Source of the DNA: JBGPTK01 sp963797765
GTDB taxonomy: Bacteria > Acidobacteriota > Terriglobia > Acidiferrales > UBA7541
Reading direction: 5' to 3'
NCBI GenBank assembly: GCA_963797765.1
Contig: CAWCQU010000003.1
Location: forward strand, 806,001-870,000
DNA: 64,000 nt
In this document: piece after piece, positions 58,464 to 64,000 of the stretch
How the letters are laid out: each line of letters begins with the position of its first letter
Numbering within the stretch: the first letter of the stretch is position 1
The notes under the pieces: generated by a model
Databases searched by the model: none
The model's input: the letters and a program-made list of their open reading frames with translations, nothing else
Told to the model about the DNA's origin: nothing
Made by a program: the position numbers and the translations under genes

Positions 58464-61400
58464 ATGCCGAAGCGAACTGATATCAAGAAAATTCTGATTA
58501 TCGGCTCGGGGCCGATCATCATCGGGCAGGCCTGCGAGTTCGATTATTCGGGGACGCAGGCGTGCAAGGCGCTGCGCTCGGAGGGATACGAGGTGGTGCT
58601 GGTGAATTCGAATCCAGCGACCATCATGACCGATCCAGAGGTGGCGGACCGCACCTATATCGAACCGCTGACCAAGGAATATCTGGAAAAGATTATCGAG
58701 CGCGAACGGCCGGATGCGCTTTTGCCTACCGTGGGCGGACAGACGGGATTAAATCTTGCGGTGGAATTGGCCGAGAGCGGCATTCTGGAAAAATACAAAG
58801 TGCAGTTGATCGGCGCATCGTTGCGCGCGATCAAAATTGCCGAAGACCGGCTGTGGTTCAAGGATGCCTGCCGCAAAATCGGGTTGGAGGTCCCTGCGTC
58901 GGCGCTAGTGAACAACGTTCCGGACGCGGTGAAGCTGGCCGATGAGCTTGGCTACCCGGTGGTGATTCGGCCGTCGTTTACCCTGGGGGGCACGGGCGGT
59001 TCGATAGCTTACAATCGCGAGGAATTTGCGGACGCGATTGCGCGGGCTCTGGATGCCAGCCCGGTGCATGAAGCGCTGGTGGAAGAATCGGCGCTAGGCT
59101 GGAAGGAATTCGAGCTGGAAGTGATGCGCGACGTTCGCGACAACTTCGTGGTGATTTGCTCGATTGAGAATATGGACCCCATGGGAATTCACACCGGGGA
59201 TTCCATCACTGTGGCTCCCGCGCAAACCCTGACCGACAAGGAATACCAGCGGATGCGCGACGCGGCCGCCGCGATTATCCGCGAAGTGGGAGTCGAGACG
59301 GGCGGATCGAATATTCAATTTGCGATTCATCCGCAAACCGGGCGAATGATTGTGATTGAAATGAACCCGCGCGTTTCGCGCAGTTCGGCGCTCGCGAGCA
59401 AGGCTACTGGATTCCCAATTGCCAAAATTGCGGCGAAACTGGCCGTGGGAATGACGCTGGACGAAATTCCCAACGACATTACCAAGAAAACTCCTTGTTC
59501 GTTCGAGCCGTCCATCGATTACGTGGTGGCGAAAATTCCGAAGTGGCAGTTCGAGAAAGTTTGCGGGCGCCGATACTACTCTGACCACGCAGATGAAATC
59601 GGTGGGCGAAGTAATGGCCATCGGGCGGACATTCAAGGAAGCGTTGTGCAAGGGAATTCGTTCGCTCGAGCCGAGCACGCCGTGGCGCGCGCCTGCGGAA
59701 GTTTCTTCAGCGCTGCTGCGTGAAAAACTTTCCGTTCCGGGGCCGGACCGCATCCACTGGCTGTTTGACGCGCTGGATCGCGGGATGCCCGCCGAGGAAG
59801 TTTGTTCGCTGACGAAAATCGATCCGTGGTTTATCGGCCAGATCGAGGAGATGGTGATTCTGGACCGGCGGCTGGCGTCGGTGTCGCTGGAGACGGTGTC
59901 GCGACGAATCTGATGCTGGAAGGGTAAACGGACGGGCGCGAGCGACGAGCAGCTTGCCAGCATCTGGAAGACTTCCGGGGCGGCCGTTCGCATGCGGCGG
60001 GCCGTGCTGGGCGTGCAGCCAGTTTTTAAGCGCGTGGATACGTGCGCCGCGGAATTCGAATCGTTCACGCCATATCTTTATTCCACTTACGAAGAGGAAG
60101 ACGAATCCGAAGCGGTGGACCGGCCGAAGATCGTGATTCTAGGCAGCGGACCGAACCGCATCGGGCAGGGAATTGAATTTGATTATTGCTGCTGCCATGC
60201 ATCGTTTGCATTGAAAGAAGACGGCTACGAAACGGTGATGATCAATTGCAATCCGGAAACCGTTTCGACGGATTACGACACTTCGGACCGGCTTTATTTC
60301 GAGCCGCTCACTCTGGAAGATGTGCTGGCGGTGCTGGATCGCGAAAAACCGCAGGGCGTGATCGTGCAATTCGGCGGTCAGACTCCGCTGAATCTGGCGC
60401 TGGAATTGAAGCGCAATGGCGCGAGCATCATTGGAACCGCGCCGGAATCGATTGACCTTGCGGAAGACCGCCACCGATTTGGCCGATTGCTCGAAGAACT
60501 GGGAATTCCGCAGCCGCGTAACGGGACGGCGCTGGTTCCGGAAGAAGCGGTGAAAGTGGCGACGGAGATTGGGCTGCCGGTGCTGGTGCGGCCAAGCTAC
60601 GTGCTGGGCGGGCGCGCGATGGTGATCGCTTACGATCTGAAAACAGTGGAAGACTATGTGGCGCAGGCGGCGCTGATGAGCGCGGGTTCGCCAAAGCCGG
60701 TGCTGGTGGATCAGTTTTTGGAAGATGCGGTGGAAGTGGATGTGGACGCGCTGGCTGACGGCGAGGACGTAATCATCGCCGGGATCATGGAGCACATCGA
60801 AGAAGCCGGAATCCATTCGGGTGATTCGTCTTGCGTGCTGCCGTCGGTTACGCTGAAGCCCAGCGTGCTGGACCGCATCCGCGAATATACGGCGCAGCTT
60901 GCACACGCGCTGAATGTGATTGGCTTGATGAACGTACAGTATGCGATTCAGCGTGACACGGTTTACGTGCTGGAAGTGAATCCGCGCGCTTCGCGCACCG
61001 TGCCTTACGTGAGCAAGGCGACCGGAGTGCCGCTGGCCAAGGTTGCGGCGCGGCTGATGACCGGCCAGAAGCTGAAAGATATGAAATTACCGGTGGTAGT
61101 GACGAATGGCGTAGCGGAACTGCCTTCGCGTGATTTTTTCGCGGTGAAATCGCCGGTGTTCCCATTCAACAAGTTCCGCGGCGTGGATACGATCCTCGGG
61201 CCGGAGATGCGTTCGACGGGCGAGGTGATGGGAATTTCGTCGAGCTTCGGGCAGGCGTTTGCGAAGGCGCAGCTGGCCGCTGGGCAGCGATTGCCGCGCG
61301 AAGGAACGGTTTTTATCAGTGTGAACGATCATGACAAACGCTTCGTCGCTCCTCTGGCACGCGAGATCGCCGAGGCGGGGTTGAAGATTCTGGCGACTCG

Positions 61401-61734
61401 AGGAACGGCGGCGGCTTTGACGGCTGCCGGGATCAAGGTGGAAGGCGTATATAAAGTGAATGAGGGGCGTCCGAACATCGTTGATCTGGTGAAAACCGCG
61501 AAAGTGGATTTGGTGATCAATACTCCGCTGGGGCGGGAATCGTTCTACGATGAGAAGTCAATCCGGCGCGCGGCGATTCGTTACAATATTCCCTGTATTA
61601 CCACGCTTTCCGCCGCGCGCGCTGCTGCCAGCGGTATCCGGGCATTGGCTGCGCAAACATTTGACGTGGCCGCGCTGCAGGATTTGCACGCGAAGAAGAT
61701 TGTGGCGCGCGGAACCTCGGCGCCGGCGGATTAG
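58464..61734 (+). CDS. carB: Carbamoyl-phosphate synthase large chain (one frameshift, one in-frame stop)
   Basis: Two-site ATP-dependent synthase of about 1,090 residues when joined. The N half begins KRTDIKKILIIGSGPIIIGQ and carries VVIRPSFTLGGTGGSIAYN and EMNPRVSRSSALASKATG. One extra G near 59565 (AAAGTTTGCGG) shifts the frame into FAGADTTLTTQMKSVGEVMA. A TGA at 59911-59913 then interrupts it before GKRTGASDEQLASIW, which may reflect two compensating indels around 59905-59925. The C half has ILGSGPNRIGQGIEFDYCC, VLVRPSYVLGGRAM, EVNPRASRTVPYVSKATG and a C-terminal MGS-like domain. It starts directly after the carA stop. Confidence 0.92.
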
Positions 61735-62113
61735 CGTCGGATTGCCCATCTTAAGAAACCCTTGACTTTATAGTACCTTTGTGGTAAACAGTAGTATGAG
61801 CTTTTACGCTAAGCAGCCCGGCATAGCCCCGCGGCACGCGGTTTCTAGATCCCTATCTCGCCTGACCCCGTCTTCTGGAGAGCATTTCGTCTCGCTTTTG
61901 CGGAATTTAATTCGCAAATCCCGCGACAAAATCCGCGCCAAAAAACACCGGTTTCTAATCGCCAGTGCATTCACTGTTGAAATCAAGCAACTCATTAAAA
62001 ATACAGCAGGTTACAAAATTCTAATCGCTCCTATATCGTGCAATTGCGCACCCCCGGTTTTTCGATTTTCTGTGGAGTGACAACTTGGCCGGGCATTGCG
62101 CTACAATATCGCC
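61735..62113. other. Intergenic region with a probable promoter and doubtful small ORF
   Basis: TTGACT (61762-61767), spacing 17, TAAACA (61785-61790) forms a plausible promoter. The frame from ATG 61796 to 62080 encodes a basic 94-residue peptide (SFYAKQPGIAPRHAVSRSLS at its start) with no family resemblance and no ribosome-binding site. I regard it as doubtful. The region may simply be the dapA-like gene's leader. Confidence 0.4.
61762..61790 (+). promoter_or_regulatory. Probable promoter upstream of the DapA-family gene
   Basis: -35 TTGACT, 17-base spacer, -10 TAAACA. Confidence 0.4.
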
Positions 62114-63010
62114 ATGAAACTGCAAGGAGTATTTGCGCCCTTGACTTCGCCGTTCGCGGCGGATGGATCGCTTGCGCTGGACCGTCTGCGCGAGAATGTG
62201 GGGAAATATAATCTCACGGGGCTCGCGGGTTATGTGATCAACGGTTCGACGGGCGAATCGGTATTGCTTACCTGGCCGGAAATTTACAGGCAGTGGCAAA
62301 CGGTGCTGGAATCGGCGGCCACTGGGAAAATTTTGATTGCGGGGACGGCTGCGGAATCCACAGCGGAGACGATCGAGCACACCAAGGAGGCGGCTCGCAT
62401 GGGTTATCAAGCCGCGCTGGTGCGCACGCCTTCGTATTTCAAGCCGAGCATGAATGAAGTGACGCTGGGCGAGCATTTTTTGCGAGTGGCGGATGCCTCG
62501 CCGGTTCCTCTGCTGATTTATTCCATTCCGCAATTTACGGGAGTGAACGTAGAGGCGCCGTTGGTGGCGCGGCTTGCCGAACATCCCAATATTGTGGGAA
62601 TGAAGGACAGTTCCGGAAACCTGTTGGGGATCACGGAAATTATCGAAGCAACTCCGTTGAAGTTTCAGATGCTGGTGGGATCGGCCTCCACGCTTTATCC
62701 GTCAATCGCGATTGGAGCCTGCGGAGCGATTCTGGGATTGGCCTGCGCGCTGCCGGAATTGTGCGTGCAACTCTATGACGCGGCGCGGGCGGGAGAAGCG
62801 GAGCGGGCGCGGAAAATCCAGCAGCAGTTGTTGCGGCCTTCGAAGGCGTTCGTTTCGCGGTACAGCGTTCCGGGATTGAAATATGCGCTGGACCGGCTGG
62901 GATATTATGGCGGGCCACCGCGTCCGCCGCTGCTGCCGATCGATGAGGCGGCGCGGCGGGAGATTGATGCGGCGCTGGCAGGGCTGGCGGCACATACGGC
63001 CGCTAGTTGA
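62114..63010 (+). CDS. DapA/N-acetylneuraminate-lyase-family aldolase
   Basis: A 298-residue class I aldolase of the dihydrodipicolinate synthase family. GYVINGSTGESVLLTWPE near residue 43 is the carboxylate-binding motif. The catalytic Tyr is in LLIYSIPQFTG and the Schiff-base Lys in IVGMKDSSGN near residue 164. The genuine DapA catalytic Thr-Thr pair is replaced by Ser-Thr (GSTGES), and the overall wording recalls 4-hydroxy-2-oxoglutarate aldolases. A catabolic oxo-acid lyase is therefore as likely as lysine synthesis. ATG 62114 is preferred over 62096. It stands alone, convergent with the VWFA gene. Confidence 0.86.
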   Translation: MKLQGVFAPLTSPFAADGSLALDRLRENVGKYNLTGLAGYVINGSTGESVLLTWPEIYRQWQTVLESAATGKILIAGTAAESTAETIEHTKEAARMGYQAALVRTPSYFKPSMNEVTLGEHFLRVADASPVPLLIYSIPQFTGVNVEAPLVARLAEHPNIVGMKDSSGNLLGITEIIEATPLKFQMLVGSASTLYPSIAIGACGAILGLACALPELCVQLYDAARAGEAERARKIQQQLLRPSKAFVSRYSVPGLKYALDRLGYYGGPPRPPLLPIDEAARREIDAALAGLAAHTAAS

Positions 63011-63038
63011 TATCGAGATAACAACAGTCTAGGCCCGA

Positions 63039-63105
63039 GCTTCGGGAGCTAAAGCCCTTATTTGCTTGGGTTTAAATGTCGGAGCTGAAGCTCCGACGCC
63101 CTAAA
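63039..63105 (-). repeat. Dispersed two-hairpin repeat, family B copy 5 (inverted)
   Basis: GAGCTAAAGCCC and TCGGAGCTGAAGCTCCGA on the plus strand, located between two convergent gene ends, where it may serve as a bidirectional transcript end. Confidence 0.75.
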
Positions 63106-63164
63106 AACCAATCTCAAAACGCGATCTAGCCACATTAAGTATCGAGGGTATCGAGCGGGAGCGG

Positions 63165-64000
63165 CTACTGCGATTTCGAGGTTAGTCCGGTCAGGGGGAT
63201 GGTGAGGGAGCCGAGTTCGTTTGAAGTGGTGTCGCGGACGATCAGGCGGATCTCGGCGGCGTCCGGTGCTAGATCGATTCGCTTGGTGAACGAGTATCCC
63301 GCCGACATTACTTGATGGTAAGTGGCCGGCAGGAGATGCAACTTCATGGTCTGGTCACTGGGATTCAGAACTTTTCCCGCCGCAGTGCGCTGCGTAAAGA
63401 TGATGTCGAATGCTCCTTCCCATCGGCCTTTGGATTCCTGCAAATGGATCGCGTTCGCATCGATATTCAGATGGATCATCCGCATTTTCGAGTTGTGGAC
63501 CTTGGGCTCCTCCATCGAAGCGGTAATTCCGACGCCGGATGCGTCGAGCGGACTGGAGATGGCGTCGGCGATTTGCGAATCCCTCAGCTTGCGGTCTACA
63601 GGCGCATCGGGAGTTGCGTAGTATCCCCGCCGGAAGCGAACGCTGAGTCCTGAGCCGGTCTTCGCCATGCGCACGTTCAGGTTGTGAAACGCGCCGTCCC
63701 ATTTCGTGTCTGCCGGGTAAAATCCCAGGCTATAACTCACCATCGAATCGTCGATTGCGCTGCGCACGAGGGACGCGATGTCATTCGAATTGGAGTAAGC
63801 CACGCCGCCCGTTAGAGCTGGCCAGAAACCTCATCGCGGGAATCGTTTCAATGCCGGCAGCCTGTAAGGCGTCCCCAGGTTTCCCCGGACTCGAAATTCC
63901 ATCGAAGCAAGGTCTGGCGCGATCAGTCCACGCGCATCCACGGGATAAATTGCTACGTCGGCGTCGCTCAGGGCGCGCGCCGCTTTCTGTGCCTTGCCGG
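63165..64000 (-). CDS. VWFA-related acidobacterial-type protein, partial and frameshifted
   Basis: The C-terminal part of an exported von Willebrand factor A protein of the kind abundant in Acidobacteriota (VWFA-related domain). The part from 63803 to 63165 contains SYSLGFYPADTKWDGAFHNL, VRFRRGYYATPDAP and LRDSQIADAISSPLDASGVG, typical of the region after the VWA fold. Upstream on the minus strand VAIYPVDARGLIAPDLASME is the end of the VWA domain in another frame. Two indels lie between: a missing T in GAATTTCGAG (near 63892) and an extra A in TCTAACGGG (near 63815). The N-terminus is outside the window. Confidence 0.82.

Noticed and set aside
61796..62080. 94-codon basic ORF before the DapA-family gene
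   Set aside because: A promoter-like sequence precedes it but there is no ribosome-binding site or family resemblance. Kept only as a note on the intergenic region.
1..64000. Insertion sequences, prophage or integrase genes
   Set aside because: No transposase, integrase or phage structural protein was found in any frame, despite the many repeats. No RAYT (TnpA-REP) gene was seen.
1..64000. tRNA or rRNA genes
   Set aside because: The intergenic regions were read for cloverleaf arms with GGTTCGA-type T-loops and CCA ends, and none was convincing. A covariance-model scan would be the decisive test.

Overview
The window is a bacterial chromosome fragment, moderately G+C-rich by eye, with housekeeping genes on both strands. 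It most likely comes from an acidobacterium (Acidobacteriota), probably a soil lineage. The best pointer is the C-terminal half of a VWFA-related acidobacterial-type protein at the right edge. Supporting signs are a YpdA-type bacillithiol reductase, many secreted metallo- and amidohydrolases, a split B12-dependent methylmalonyl-CoA mutase, and a large load of short dispersed hairpin repeats between genes. No rRNA, tRNA, CRISPR array, transposase, integrase or phage gene was recognised.

Layout. 0-3.4 kb: end of miaB, a bifunctional-nuclease-domain protein, the parA-parB pair and a small unknown gene. 3.5-9.6 kb: YpdA-like reductase, a polytopic membrane protein, an alpha/beta hydrolase, and hutH overlapping a hotdog thioesterase. 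9.8-14.2 kb is accessory in character: a VOC protein, two unknowns, an AAC(3)-like acetyltransferase and an epoxide hydrolase. 14.2-17.7 kb (minus): leucine/acyl-CoA catabolism (carboxylase beta subunit, HMG-CoA lyase, enoyl-CoA hydratase). 17.8-22 kb: VOC protein, a 17-codon leader-like ORF, rsgA, and a secreted protein with an Asp/His/Gly-rich tail. 22-27.5 kb (minus): a second enoyl-CoA hydratase, the B12-binding and catalytic chains of methylmalonyl-CoA mutase with a GxxExxY gene between them, and a TolC-like protein with a clear terminator. 27.8-32.6 kb: pyrE, mtnC, a small membrane protein, truA and an aldehyde dehydrogenase. 32.6-40.3 kb: a Cys-rich small protein, an atypical LeuA-family synthase, a secreted M20 peptidase, a secreted amidohydrolase and a TPR/HExxH protein. 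40.3-48 kb: DMT transporter (frameshifted), leuD and leuC, HtrA protease with a peptidoglycan-binding partner, and a second aldehyde dehydrogenase. 48.3-51.4 kb: LolA-like secreted protein, double GNAT, HD-GYP protein. 51.7-57.2 kb: hrcA-grpE-dnaJ-rsmE, an outer-membrane-like protein and lepB. 57.2-63.8 kb: carA-carB, a DapA-family aldolase and the partial VWFA protein.

How the genes fit together. Branched-chain and propionyl metabolism recurs: the HMG-CoA lyase cluster and methylmalonyl-CoA mutase on the catabolic side, a LeuA-like enzyme plus leuCD on the biosynthetic side. pyrE and carAB supply pyrimidine synthesis. Protein quality control is represented by hrcA/grpE/dnaJ, HtrA and lepB.

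Two cautions. Right of about 40.8 kb several normally essential genes (hrcA, grpE, carA, carB) and two others (DMT, VWFA) carry single-base frameshifts, while none was seen to the left. Uncorrected sequence error is the simplest explanation. Second, no clearly new defence or mobile system was found. The most unusual material is the set of at least five dispersed repeat families, one of which lies in frame inside a coding sequence, and the sORF leader before rsgA.
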